32,439 nucleotides of DNA from IMG/VR virus record IMGVR_UViG_3300013101_000052, positions 1-32,439 of that record; one strand, 5' to 3'. Position 1 is the stretch's first letter. Every line of letters begins with the position of its first letter. The notes under the pieces are model-generated. The model did not search any database. It was given only the letters and a program-made list of their open reading frames with translations, and was not told the origin of the DNA. Source of the stretch: a virus. The position numbers were made by a program, and so were the translations under genes. Positions 1 through 7,624 of the stretch are shown piece after piece.

Positions 1-236
1 AATACAACAAGATCAGATAAATTATCTACAAAGATTGACCCACTACCATACTTTCCAGCAATACCATTGGAGGGCATTGCTCCATACCCATCAGCACGGC
101 AGTCGTAATAACCAGCCTTTTTTTTCACATCAAAAACTGTCTTATGTTTGGCTTTACCTCCACCCATTAAGTTTGGGAACTTGAAGCATCCGTGATCGTG
201 AAAAATGTTTGTCCCTATTTTAATTCTTGCTCTCAT
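1..236 (-). CDS. Hypothetical protein, partial (runs off the left edge)
   Basis: An open frame of 78 complete codons runs leftward from an ATG at 236 to the window edge without a stop. A good ribosome site (GGAG, about 7 nt upstream) supports this start. The visible N-terminal part is basic and rich in Gly and Lys, with a GGGKAKHK stretch near residues 25 to 32 and a YYDCRADGYG stretch near residues 43 to 52. No family is recognised. It overlaps the 3' end of the upstream gene (220..528) by 17 nt and belongs to the same minus-strand operon downstream of the helicase. In N4-type genomes this area leads toward the DNA polymerase genes. The C-terminus is not visible. Confidence 0.6.
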   Translation of the reverse strand, partial: MRARIKIGTNIFHDHGCFKFPNLMGGGKAKHKTVFDVKKKAGYYDCRADGYGAMPSNGIAGKYGSGSIFVDNLSDLVV

Positions 237-528
237 CACTCACTCCTTTGTTTAGCAGTTCGGTGAGTTTGCAGGTGCATATCTCCCTGTTAACACTCAT
301 TGGGCAATTACCAGCATGACTTACATACTCCCGCAACGCATCATTCTCCCTCTCAGCATCGGCAAGCAGGGTGCGTAACTCAGCGCGGTGGTGGTGTGAC
401 TTATTTTCAGCACCAGCAGGGCTTTGCCAGTGCTCGCGTTCTTTATCCGCCTTGGCGTAATGCTGTGTTAACTCATCATGCGCCTTCTGAATCCTTGCCG
501 CTGCCTTCAATCGTTCGGTCTTATTCAT
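220..528 (-). CDS. Hypothetical coiled-coil protein with C-terminal Cys cluster
   Basis: A 102-residue protein. Residues 1 to 70 are charged and heptad-like, with many Lys, Glu, Ala and Arg, so probably alpha-helical or coiled coil. Near residues 74 to 87 there is a short Cys-rich segment, C-P-M-S-V-N-R-E-I-C-T-C, that could bind a metal, although only three Cys are present. The start ATG overlaps the stop of the preceding gene (525..1100) as ATGA, which suggests translational coupling. No family is recognised. It sits in the operon downstream of the helicase, so a role in DNA metabolism is possible but unproven. Confidence 0.6.
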   Translation of the reverse strand: MNKTERLKAAARIQKAHDELTQHYAKADKEREHWQSPAGAENKSHHHRAELRTLLADAERENDALREYVSHAGNCPMSVNREICTCKLTELLNKGVSDESKN

Positions 529-1100
529 CGTAATACATCCGTCATTAAAAAATTAACTATTACACGTTTTTGCATGTGTTCCAGTATTTTATTGTGTTGT
601 AACAGAAAGTCCTTAAGAGGTATTGGCTGGAAGATCTCTCCACTATCAGAGAATAAGCTATCTGCATTTTTTGAGATAAGTTTGTATAAATTATCTCCAA
701 GAATTTTATGTAGCTGATTTCCTGATAAGCCATACATATTTAAACTGGACATGAATCTATCAGACTCATACCGCTCACGCTTGATTTTTTGCATTTCATG
801 GGTGACTTTCCCAAGACGTTCCTGGAGTTCAGGATCTCCATCAAATAATGGAAAGTGATAATCAGGCGGTATGGTTCTGTCAGCTAACCAATTGAGGGGC
901 ATGGCTGCCCAGCTTTTATTTTTATACTGGATGGCTGCTCGACGTGATTGGGGTATTGAAAGTGTAGTTCCTAAATGTTGAGCATTTCTTTGAATAATCG
1001 TAGCAAGCTTGGTATTCCAATGACTAATTTGAGTGTTATAGAGTCCATTGAGCATATCTGCTTTGATAATTAACCATGGGTTATAAGAGGTGCTCAACAT
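525..1100 (-). CDS. Hypothetical protein downstream of helicase
   Basis: A 191-residue protein. The frame stays open further upstream, to 1184, but the ATG at 1100 is preferred. It has a GGAGAG ribosome site about 8 nt upstream, and it cuts the overlap with the end of the helicase gene to 20 nt. The protein is mixed alpha with a basic, charged central helix near residues 110 to 135 (KVTHEMQKIKRERYES). No signal peptide, membrane segment or known motif is visible. The position directly after the helicase suggests a replication-associated role, but this is inference only. Confidence 0.6.
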   Translation of the reverse strand: MLSTSYNPWLIIKADMLNGLYNTQISHWNTKLATIIQRNAQHLGTTLSIPQSRRAAIQYKNKSWAAMPLNWLADRTIPPDYHFPLFDGDPELQERLGKVTHEMQKIKRERYESDRFMSSLNMYGLSGNQLHKILGDNLYKLISKNADSLFSDSGEIFQPIPLKDFLLQHNKILEHMQKRVIVNFLMTDVLR

Positions 1101-2433
1101 TTTTAAATCTCTCCAATACAGTATTTTTCTGTTTTGTTGTGGAATGATCGGTAGAGATACTGCCATAAATATGTAGGCGGTCACTTGCCCGGGTTATTGC
1201 CACATAGGCTAACCGCGCAGTTTCTTGCCAGCGTGTATTTAAACCAATATCTTTAAGATCTACAAACACTTCTTTGTAGGTACTGCCTTGAGACTTGTGC
1301 ACTGTAAGTGCATGGATAGGCCTGAGATCAGCCCACTGTTCTTTAATATAATAATAAGCTTGCCAATTCTTATCATTTGCAAATGCATTAGACAGTGGCT
1401 TTACCTTTTTCCAGTCAGCTGGTTGAAATATTTTGAGATGAGGTAATGAACGGTTTACTGCAGAAATAAGTAGCATGTAACCTTTTATTCCTGATGCTTC
1501 ATGTTCTTCAATATCTTCAATGCGTACGAGACTATCAGTGGGTGCCCATATCTGGTTACCCGATATGATAGGTTTATTGGTCATGAACACTTCATTCAAC
1601 TCGAATGGTTCAGTGTACCCATGCATTTTACGTAGCCAGGTATTGTAGTCACGTACTGTGTCATTTTTCCAAGCCAGTACTTTGTGCTGTTGGGGATCAT
1701 GTGTCTTACCCATCCTGGTGGCTATTGCAACATCAAAGTCTATTTTTTTGTCATAGAAGAAGATGTGCTCGCCATCAGACTCAATACGGGGCCATGGTAG
1801 CTCAGGCTTGTCGAGTACTTCCCGATACTTAGCAGAGAGCTGGATGATAGGGCTGCCGGCAACTTGTCGCTGGATCTTATCCAGGAAGAAGTGATGCTCC
1901 GGTGCGTTGAACACATTACAGGGATCCTCTTTAACTGGGGGCAGTTGATAGGGATCGCCTATGAATACAATCTTGCAACCCTTGTTACTTTCCTGGTATT
2001 TCTTGATGTAATGCATGAGCTCACGATTGATCATACTGGCTTCATCAATGAAGATAATACTGTTGGCTGTGGCACGTACTTTACGACCTTTCTTACGCAC
2101 TAAACGTTGTTTCCCAGTGTCGTAGTTGGTCGTTAGTTTAAGTCCCAAAAGGGAGTGGATAGTACGGGCTTCTTGCCCCAGCATTTGAGTGAGTACAGCT
2201 GCAGCTTTGTTAGTAGTGGCAGTGAAGTGAAATACAGGAGCTTTGTATGCAACACTGAGGTGTTGTTGTAATTTTAAGACGTTATCTGCTACTTCAGTCA
2301 TGTACTCTACGAGGAAAGACTTACCAGAACCAGCAAAGCCGGAAATAATCATCCAGGGATCCGGCGAATCGATGAAATCGATGAAGCCGTCTAAGGCTTC
2401 TTGTTGGCAATTAGAGAGAATTACTTTGGACAT
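1081..2433 (-). CDS. SF1 DNA helicase, Dda/RecD-like
   Basis: A 450-residue ATP-dependent DNA helicase of superfamily 1B, expected to unwind DNA during phage replication. Visible motifs in order are Walker A GFAGSGKS (residues 32 to 39), motif Ia TATTNKAAAVL (71 to 81), Walker B DEAS (130 to 133), motif III GDPYQLPPV (159 to 167), motif V TVHKSQGS (377 to 384) and motif VI YVAITRA (410 to 416). All are intact and length is normal for Dda-like phage helicases. An AAGGAACAG ribosome site precedes the ATG at 2433. An N4-like phage is expected to carry such a helicase between the VWA gene and the DNA polymerase, which is the order seen here. The downstream gene begins inside its last codons. Confidence 0.93.
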   Translation of the reverse strand: MSKVILSNCQQEALDGFIDFIDSPDPWMIISGFAGSGKSFLVEYMTEVADNVLKLQQHLSVAYKAPVFHFTATTNKAAAVLTQMLGQEARTIHSLLGLKLTTNYDTGKQRLVRKKGRKVRATANSIIFIDEASMINRELMHYIKKYQESNKGCKIVFIGDPYQLPPVKEDPCNVFNAPEHHFFLDKIQRQVAGSPIIQLSAKYREVLDKPELPWPRIESDGEHIFFYDKKIDFDVAIATRMGKTHDPQQHKVLAWKNDTVRDYNTWLRKMHGYTEPFELNEVFMTNKPIISGNQIWAPTDSLVRIEDIEEHEASGIKGYMLLISAVNRSLPHLKIFQPADWKKVKPLSNAFANDKNWQAYYYIKEQWADLRPIHALTVHKSQGSTYKEVFVDLKDIGLNTRWQETARLAYVAITRASDRLHIYGSISTDHSTTKQKNTVLERFKNVEHLL

Positions 2434-2441
2434 ACTGTTCC

Positions 2442-2693
2442 TTAAAAGTCTACGTCAGGAAATCCCAGAGATATCTGGGCTGAGTTAATTTGGTGTTGTG
2501 CATATTCTTCTTCAAACCATATTTTACGTAACTCAGCATTGATATATTCTGTGTAATGTATACGTAGCATAGTATTGAGTAATGATTCGTTATAAGCAGG
2601 GCCTCCAATTTTCCATTCAATATGTCCGCCTTCATACACTGTGTAACGAAGAGTGAGGGCGAACCCTAAAATACTTATGGTTGTTTCTCTCAT
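2442..2693 (-). CDS. Hypothetical protein upstream of helicase
   Basis: An 83-residue protein whose ATG overlaps the stop of the upstream gene as ATGA, typical of translational coupling. The N-terminal 30 residues look like a small beta hairpin (alternating hydrophobics, ALTLRYTVYEGGHIEWKIGG) and the rest is helical and acidic. No family is recognised. It ends 8 nt before the helicase ATG, so the two are very likely co-transcribed. Confidence 0.6.
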   Translation of the reverse strand: MRETTISILGFALTLRYTVYEGGHIEWKIGGPAYNESLLNTMLRIHYTEYINAELRKIWFEEEYAQHQINSAQISLGFPDVDF

Positions 2694-2965
2694 ATCGGTG
2701 GGTCATCTTCAGGTTGTAACGCACTCTCTATCCTTATGATGTTTAAATCAGTCTCGGTCATGTATTCAATTTCAAATTTTCTTACACGGGAGAGTCGTTT
2801 AGGTTTTTGGTAGTCAGTATGTAACTGTATTCCTCCAGCCAACATAGCAACTATTTTCATTCCATCTTCTATAGGCAAAATGTATTGGGCATTGTATCCA
2901 AGATGTAATAAAATAAGTGAACAAGGTTCGAGATCATCTTGATTATCTTTAGCTTTGTTACTCAT
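2690..2965 (-). CDS. Hypothetical protein
   Basis: A 91-residue protein. The frame could begin at a GTG at 2974, but the ATG at 2965 has a suitable AGGTG ribosome site and overlaps the preceding stop by only 8 nt, so it is preferred. The N-terminus is acidic (KDNQDDLEP), followed by a hydrophobic mixed region and an acidic C-terminus ending in DDPP. No membrane segment is convincing. Function is unknown. It is chained by overlaps to both neighbours in the small-gene group between the VWA and helicase genes. Confidence 0.6.
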   Translation of the reverse strand: MSNKAKDNQDDLEPCSLILLHLGYNAQYILPIEDGMKIVAMLAGGIQLHTDYQKPKRLSRVRKFEIEYMTETDLNIIRIESALQPEDDPPI

Positions 2966-3179
2966 CGTTATCACCTACAGGAGATTTAATATGTTCGAAT
3001 TGTTTCTTCAATTCTGTATAGAGTTTTTCAAGTACTTCCTCGGGGCTTTGGTTGCTACCGTCATTGCTCCTAGATTGGGATTGGAACTCCCTGAACTGGT
3101 CTTGTAAAAACTTACTGGCTGAGGGGTCTTTAGCAATTCTCTCAGCCAGTCCTTCTAAATCTTTAAACATGTTTTTCAT
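2958..3179 (-). CDS. Hypothetical small helical protein
   Basis: A 73-residue charged protein predicted to be alpha-helical. Two amphipathic helices (about residues 3 to 33 and 46 to 63) are separated by a Ser/Asn/Gln-rich linker, and the C-terminus is acidic (GDNDE). The start ATG overlaps the upstream stop as ATGA; an internal Met at position 4 is an alternative. No family is recognised. It could be a small adaptor or inhibitor, but there is no direct evidence. Confidence 0.55.
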   Translation of the reverse strand: MKNMFKDLEGLAERIAKDPSASKFLQDQFREFQSQSRSNDGSNQSPEEVLEKLYTELKKQFEHIKSPVGDNDE

Positions 3180-3361
3180 TGGCTTTCTCGATCTACTTCT
3201 GGCATTTTTTTATAATCAGAAGGGACGGCTTTTCGAAGCTTAATCCATCCAATACCAACCCATTCTTTTAACATACCTGTATCAATTACAATTCTGTACA
3301 GTTTCTCATTTCCATTAACCATGGCAATGTTGGTGAATTCTTTTGCAGCAATTTTAGTCAT
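3176..3361 (-). CDS. Hypothetical small basic protein
   Basis: A 61-residue basic protein with a probable short beta-rich core (LYRIVIDTG ... EWVGIGWIKL). It overlaps the upstream gene by 8 nt and the downstream gene by an ATGA. It carries no Cys motif or membrane segment. Function is unknown. Its position in a run of short coupled genes between the VWA protein and the helicase is the only context. Confidence 0.55.
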   Translation of the reverse strand: MTKIAAKEFTNIAMVNGNEKLYRIVIDTGMLKEWVGIGWIKLRKAVPSDYKKMPEVDRESQ

Positions 3362-3581
3362 TATCTACTGCTTCTACTTTAGTGAGTGTTACTAGACCTT
3401 CGTTCTTGTCGTGTATAAAATCAGCATACATAGCAAGGATTTTTCCATCACTACTCCATCTTTCAGTTTTTTGTGTGAGGTGCTTTATACGACACTTTTT
3501 ATAAACAACTTCACCATCTGTAATTTTATGAGGTATCAATACCCACATAGTTTGTGCATCTTGAAGTGTGATTTCAGTCAT
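3354..3581 (-). CDS. Hypothetical small protein
   Basis: A 75-residue protein. The ATG at 3581 is chosen because an AAAGGA ribosome site lies about 5 nt upstream; a start six codons earlier would overlap the VWA gene and has no clear ribosome site. Alternating hydrophobic residues (WVLIPHKI, VVYKKCRIKHL, LVTLTKVEAV) suggest a small beta-barrel or OB-like fold, but this is only a reading of the pattern. Function is unknown. It begins 1 nt after the VWA gene ends and is probably translated together with it. Confidence 0.6.
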   Translation of the reverse strand: MTEITLQDAQTMWVLIPHKITDGEVVYKKCRIKHLTQKTERWSSDGKILAMYADFIHDKNEGLVTLTKVEAVDND

Positions 3582-3582
3582 G

Positions 3583-4731
3583 TTATTCCTTTGTATCAAA
3601 ATGAATTACTGTGCCATACGGTGCTTTGAAGTCTGGATGATCAACAATTACCCAGAGAAGATCTGTGTAAAGGTTTGATAGGTCAGGCATATCGAAATCA
3701 CCATCTGAGAAGATAACAGCTATCTCTGGGCTTTCTGCTCTGATCATTTCAATAATAGGTGTGACGTCTGTTCCACCACCTCCAAATAGCTCGAGAGGTG
3801 CAAACTCATCACCAATGGCATATACCTCATCTCTGTGAACTTCAACATCGAAATCAGTGACCCTTAATTGTATAGGTTTCAGCACATCCCAAACATATTG
3901 CATTTCACATGTGATGGCTTCAAGCCAAGGTATGGTCATGCTTGCACTCACATCTCTGGAGAAAAAGATCGCATTAAGTGAATCGCTCTTCATAATTGGC
4001 ATATACAGGTCAGGCATGAAGCGTCGGTTTGGACGAGCCCAGCTGTAATCATCTTTAGCATGTTGGCTCATATGGTTCTGGAAGATGGCTTCCCAAGGAA
4101 GTTTGGGATCTAAACGCTCTTCCAGGAGCAGTCTTATGTCTGCAGGTACTGAGCCTGGCTTACCAGCCATGTCGGCCTGAATAACTGCTTTGGTGACATT
4201 TGTGATGGCCATTTCCTCAAGCTCATCTTTTTCAGCCTCTGAAAGATCGCCTTTGTCTCCGATGAGTACTAAATCTAATCGGAATTTTTCCTGCTCGGGT
4301 GGAAGATTCTTCAATAATTCATCATAGATTTGTATGGCAGACAATCCTGCAAAATTGTGGTCAATTAATGCATCAGGTATTTTATATCCAAGACTTGTCA
4401 GATACATGTCGATGTAATAGTCACATGCATAGTTCCAAATCCGGGCATCTAAATTCTGTAGAGTTCGCCGGGACATATGTTGTAAGGCTACATGCATCAC
4501 CTCGTGAAGAAGTAGACCTAACATGTGGGGAGCATCCCACTGCATTACATATGCCGGCCCGAACCATAAGTGCACTCCATCTGTGGCAGCTGTTTTACAG
4601 TCGGGGGTAATTATGAGCTTGAGGTTTGCCAGTAATGAACAGAAGAAGACAGTGGACGTGTCCAGCATGAGAGATAGCTTGGCTTTACGTATTCTGTCTT
4701 CAACTTCAGCAAGCAGTTCTTCAGGAGTCAT
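3583..4731 (-). CDS. VWA domain protein with HExxH metallopeptidase-like N-terminus (N4 gp25 type)
   Basis: A 382-residue protein of the putative metallopeptidase plus VWA-like family (DUF2201-type). An N-terminal HEVMH zinc motif lies at residues 76 to 80. The C-terminal VWA-like domain shows a MIDAS DVSAS (260 to 264), the loop GGGGTD (317 to 322) and FSDGDF (341 to 346). It lies directly downstream of a MoxR-type AAA ATPase, the classic MoxR-VWA pairing in which the ATPase remodels a partner held by the VWA protein. In N4 the equivalent pair is gp24-gp25; its exact job in infection is not established. The start overlaps the upstream stop as ATGA. All visible motif residues are intact. Confidence 0.88.
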   Translation of the reverse strand: MTPEELLAEVEDRIRKAKLSLMLDTSTVFFCSLLANLKLIITPDCKTAATDGVHLWFGPAYVMQWDAPHMLGLLLHEVMHVALQHMSRRTLQNLDARIWNYACDYYIDMYLTSLGYKIPDALIDHNFAGLSAIQIYDELLKNLPPEQEKFRLDLVLIGDKGDLSEAEKDELEEMAITNVTKAVIQADMAGKPGSVPADIRLLLEERLDPKLPWEAIFQNHMSQHAKDDYSWARPNRRFMPDLYMPIMKSDSLNAIFFSRDVSASMTIPWLEAITCEMQYVWDVLKPIQLRVTDFDVEVHRDEVYAIGDEFAPLELFGGGGTDVTPIIEMIRAESPEIAVIFSDGDFDMPDLSNLYTDLLWVIVDHPDFKAPYGTVIHFDTKE

Positions 4732-4916
4732 CCTTTATCCTTATGAATTGCTTGACGTTGTTGTAAGCCACAGATACAACAAGAGCGCTTTTGCCAATGT
4801 TCTGTATATGACAGACCAACGTTCTGTTTACCATGTGCCCATTGTGTAGTGGTCATTTTACGTTCGTAAGGTTCCCATGGATCCCATGTATGGAATACTG
4901 CTCCGTTACAAAACAT
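4728..4916 (-). CDS. Small Cys-containing protein between AAA and VWA genes
   Basis: A 62-residue protein. The ATG at 4916 is chosen because a GAGGT ribosome site lies about 6 nt upstream and it falls just past the ATPase stop; the frame continues upstream to 4943. The N-terminus holds an aromatic HTWDPWEPYE stretch and the C-terminal part a CCIC motif near residues 46 to 49, suggesting a small metal-binding fold, although not enough ligands are obvious. Its position between two partner genes hints that it acts with the MoxR-VWA pair, but this is inference. Confidence 0.6.
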   Translation of the reverse strand: MFCNGAVFHTWDPWEPYERKMTTTQWAHGKQNVGLSYTEHWQKRSCCICGLQQRQAIHKDKG

Positions 4917-4917
4917 T

Positions 4918-5988
4918 TTAATACCTCGCAAGTTCTTGAGCATGTTTCTTGACCCATGCTTTTACTGCTTGGGAGTCGAGCATGCGGGTGTCTTTGGCAA
5001 TAGCAGCACGAAGTACTATGCCTTGGAAATCAATCTCAAGACGATTAACAAACTTCATGAGGTCAGCTACATTGTCCAGACTCATATGGTGAGCTATCAG
5101 CCCTGCCATGGCATGCTGGAGACTGGGATCTCGGGATAGTGAAACAGCCATGGGATGATCAATGATCTGTTGAATGGTTGGAATTTTTTTATAAACCTTG
5201 GTAAATGCCCAGAACTCTCTACCCATACCCTCGCCTATTGTGCCGGCAAGGAGTGGGAGCTTATCGATAGGGATCTCTGTCCCAGGTAGTAAGGAAACTA
5301 TCTTACTGAGGAATTCCCAGGTACGGGGACAAGGAAAGGTGTGTTCATTATGGTTTGGGTCGAATTTGTGGATCGCATCAGGTTTAAAATTAATGAAAGA
5401 TTTTATACGATGATCAATATTATTATTATCTGCCCATTTCTTCCAAGCTTTGACACAAACTTTAATCTCAAGCCAGATTAACCTGGATTGCATTGCAGTA
5501 CCTACACGGTTCACAATTGCTTTATCTGTGCTGAGATTACCAGCGCTTATTACATGACATTTGGGGTGCATTTTGTACATGCCCACCATACGATCTAATA
5601 TTACTTTGTATGCTGCAGCCTGTACTGAGAGGGGAGCTGAGTTGAACTCATCTAATAGGACGAGCCAGCCTGCCATAACGTTACCGTTAGCATCCAAAGG
5701 AAGCGAATCGGTTTCGATAGGAAAGATGTCCATGGGCACATAACCTGCTTTAGCAGGAGCTTCAGTGCCATCCTGATTCAGTGCTCTTTGTAGGAAGGGG
5801 AACCCATTCAGATCGGACGGATCCATTTGACTTAATCGAATATCGATTAATTTCATATTGTGCTTTGCTGCAATGGATTTAGCCAAGGCAGACTTACCAA
5901 TACCAGGACTGGAGATCAAACTGGGTACCAGTCTGGCATTTAGAATGTTCATCGTTAAGGCTTCAGCTGAAGCCATTGTTATTTGCAT
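4918..5988 (-). CDS. MoxR-like AAA+ ATPase (N4 gp24 type)
   Basis: A 356-residue AAA+ ATPase. Visible elements are Walker A SSPGIGKSA (residues 26 to 34), Walker B with LLDEFN (111 to 116), and a sensor-1-like ISAGN (147 to 151) followed by an SRL arginine motif near 168 to 170. This layout matches MoxR/dynein-type ATPases. It is followed by a VWA protein, the usual MoxR partner, and the pair occurs in N4-like phages as gp24 and gp25. The first ATG (5988) has an AGGTG ribosome site about 6 nt upstream; an ATG five codons in lacks one. The 194-nt gap upstream holds a terminator and two further hairpins, so this gene probably begins a separately controlled transcript. Confidence 0.9.
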   Translation of the reverse strand: MQITMASAEALTMNILNARLVPSLISSPGIGKSALAKSIAAKHNMKLIDIRLSQMDPSDLNGFPFLQRALNQDGTEAPAKAGYVPMDIFPIETDSLPLDANGNVMAGWLVLLDEFNSAPLSVQAAAYKVILDRMVGMYKMHPKCHVISAGNLSTDKAIVNRVGTAMQSRLIWLEIKVCVKAWKKWADNNNIDHRIKSFINFKPDAIHKFDPNHNEHTFPCPRTWEFLSKIVSLLPGTEIPIDKLPLLAGTIGEGMGREFWAFTKVYKKIPTIQQIIDHPMAVSLSRDPSLQHAMAGLIAHHMSLDNVADLMKFVNRLEIDFQGIVLRAAIAKDTRMLDSQAVKAWVKKHAQELARY

Positions 5989-6013
5989 GCATTACACCTG
6001 TGTAACTACTTAC

Positions 6014-6032
6014 AGGATATGTGGCATATCCT
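6014..6032. promoter_or_regulatory. Perfect 8-bp hairpin with 3-nt loop in the AAA ATPase leader
   Basis: The arms AGGATATG (6014..6021) and CATATCCT (6025..6032) are perfectly complementary and enclose a 3-nt loop (TGG on the plus strand). The hairpin ends about 26 nt before the ATPase ATG on the minus strand. Seen directly. It could be a transcript-end or translation-control structure, or a hairpin-type promoter; the loop does not match the GRA loops found elsewhere in this window. Confidence 0.5.
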
Positions 6033-6066
6033 ACAAATTGTTATTGATCAACTACTTATGTTTTAT

Positions 6067-6126
6067 AAAAAAAGTGCCCATTTCTACAGAAAAGCTCGCT
6101 AGAGCTATCTATAAAAACAGGCACTT
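6067..6126 (-). terminator. Long rho-independent terminator after RNAP2
   Basis: On the minus strand an outer 7-bp stem (AAGTGCC/GGCACTT, 6120..6126 with 6072..6078) continues through about 12 mostly A-T and wobble pairs to an inner 5-bp stem (AGCTC/GAGCT, 6102..6106 with 6093..6097) and a 4-nt loop. Seven T residues follow on the minus strand (6067..6073, two of them within the stem). The plus-strand reading has no T tract, so it should stop minus-strand transcripts coming out of RNAP2. Confidence 0.75.
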
Positions 6127-6135
6127 ACCAACGTA

Positions 6136-6150
6136 TGGCGCGGAGCGCCA
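6136..6150 (-). promoter_or_regulatory. Candidate N4-type early promoter hairpin (GGA loop)
   Basis: TGGCGC (6136..6141), loop GGA and GCGCCA (6145..6150) form a perfect 6-bp stem with a C(GGA)G loop on the plus strand, which is the template strand for the early genes. N4 virion RNA polymerase recognises template-strand hairpins with a 5 to 7 bp stem and a 3-nt purine-containing loop, about 11 nt from the start site. That would place a start near 6132, just before the terminator at 6126..6067. The hairpin is seen directly; promoter function is inferred. Confidence 0.55.
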
Positions 6151-6182
6151 ATTGTAGATCTGTAAGTAATTGATCAATAGCT

Positions 6183-7175
6183 CTAAGACAGAGCGTAATT
6201 AGACTGGAGTATGGCTTCAGATAGGTTATTTGAGGCCTTGCGGATACTTACTGGAGACTTACTTATATTACGTAAGATGTTTTCCAATATGTTTTCATCT
6301 GCAATCCAGGCTAACAAGACTCTGTAGTTACGCCGAACTTCGTTCATATATTTTGGAGAGGTATAGAAGCAATCATGGATAGGTGCAAGCCAGAAGCCTT
6401 GCTTTTGAGCCATGATTACCATTTGCCGGCAGACCCAGCCATCAACAGAATGTACTACATTTGCAGCGAGTGCTCTGCTTTGACTGCGTGTTCCCAACAC
6501 CTGGGTACGATAGGCCATACGTAGATGATCAAGCTCATCGATTTCAAGGTTCTTCTCATCTGTGCCCACAACCGGTACAAAGGCTGTGTGCCCATCAGGT
6601 AGAGTCCATTCATGATGCGTTACTGTTGGGTCCCAGAACTGTTGTATTACTTTCAATACACGTACTGCACCCGGTAAACGTTCATTCAAGACTCCATAGA
6701 AGGCCTTTAACTCTTCTGTTCCTTCTCCAAAGATCTTCTTAGGCTGTGCTGTAGAACCGTAGAAGGTAGTCATGATTGGATCTTTCATATCATCACGTTG
6801 GTATCGTTGTATACCCATAACGGTATTCATGTACGTGCCAATGGAACTGTATAAATCCTTTCGTATACCTTCATCGATCAGGTTCACTTCAGAAGCTGTC
6901 TTATGACAGCCACTCATTGCAGCCATGATCTGTATACCAGAGGCTGTAGCATCCAGCCCCATGATATGGTTGGTGGGCTTACCTATATCCACCAGTTGAA
7001 GCGCTCGTATAGCTTTGCGAAACAATACAGGTGACTTAGCTGTACTTGCTAGATCTACCAAGTCGTGTATATGTGATTCTGACCAAATTACTCGGGCTTC
7101 CCAACTGAGGCGGTCAAAGCCATAACAGTTAGCAATATCAATTAACAGGTACTCCCTTCCCGTGAATGTATCCAT
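6183..7175 (-). CDS. RNAP2: N4-type RNA polymerase II, catalytic subunit (RNAP2)
   Basis: A 330-residue C-terminal half of a T7-like single-subunit RNA polymerase. Catalytic motifs are intact: motif A GLDATASGIQ with Asp75, motif B from Lys131 through Tyr139-Gly140 (KDPIMTTFYGS), a NVVHSVDGW segment near 239 to 247 that matches the T7 region before the last catalytic Asp, and motif C PIHDCF with Asp268. The start region (YLLIDIANCYGFDR) resembles T7 sequence just after the DxxGR motif, so the split between the two halves falls there. With RNAP1 it should form the heterodimer that transcribes middle genes. Its start overlaps the stop of the macro-domain gene as TAATG. In N4 the two halves are adjacent genes; here three genes lie between them. 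Confidence 0.93.
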   Translation of the reverse strand: MDTFTGREYLLIDIANCYGFDRLSWEARVIWSESHIHDLVDLASTAKSPVLFRKAIRALQLVDIGKPTNHIMGLDATASGIQIMAAMSGCHKTASEVNLIDEGIRKDLYSSIGTYMNTVMGIQRYQRDDMKDPIMTTFYGSTAQPKKIFGEGTEELKAFYGVLNERLPGAVRVLKVIQQFWDPTVTHHEWTLPDGHTAFVPVVGTDEKNLEIDELDHLRMAYRTQVLGTRSQSRALAANVVHSVDGWVCRQMVIMAQKQGFWLAPIHDCFYTSPKYMNEVRRNYRVLLAWIADENILENILRNISKSPVSIRKASNNLSEAILQSNYALS

Positions 7176-7624
7176 TACGTGTCCTTCCTGTATAACAATA
7201 CGTTATCGGGGAGTGACTCAAGTAATGGCGCTACTGCAGATATATTGAGTTTTCCATTACCTACGCCTGGGTAGTTCATATGGAAGCGTAAGTCAGTGCG
7301 GTCCAATGCAAGAGTTGTAAGCTTTGTAACAGATTCAGCAATCAAAGAAAGCTGTGCTGGTTCTTTCCAGTGTTCCTTTACTTTAAACCAGCCAAGTCGT
7401 CTTTTACCTTTGCCTAAGATCAAAATATTAAGATGAGGATCTTTACTAAGCTCATCACCAAAGATTTTGTCTATGCCTGGGTAACAGTCCCTTACCTGTT
7501 TCGCGGCACCCCTGCCCATAACAATGGCGCCATTCTTTTTAATGACAGGATTGCCTGTAAATAGATATACATCGGGCAATTCCCAAGGGTCCCTGAAATC
7601 AAGGAGACTGTTTATCAGTTTCAT
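7175..7624 (-). CDS. Macro-domain protein (ADP-ribose-binding type)
   Basis: A 149-residue single-domain protein. The macro-domain signature is clear: FTGNPVIKKNGAIVMGRGAA (about residues 22 to 41), in which the TxN and GxxVMGRGxAKQ parts form the ADP-ribose site, and later NYPGVGNGKL (117 to 126), the substrate-loop region, followed by VAPLLESLPDNVLLY. Macro domains bind or hydrolyse ADP-ribose derivatives, including protein- or DNA-linked ADP-ribose. The ATG at 7624 is chosen for its GGGAG ribosome site; the frame is open to 7642. It overlaps the upstream gene by 26 nt and RNAP2 by TAATG, so it is expressed together with the polymerase. A role in NAD metabolism or in countering ADP-ribosylating host defence is possible but unproven. 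Confidence 0.8.
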   Translation of the reverse strand: MKLINSLLDFRDPWELPDVYLFTGNPVIKKNGAIVMGRGAAKQVRDCYPGIDKIFGDELSKDPHLNILILGKGKRRLGWFKVKEHWKEPAQLSLIAESVTKLTTLALDRTDLRFHMNYPGVGNGKLNISAVAPLLESLPDNVLLYRKDT

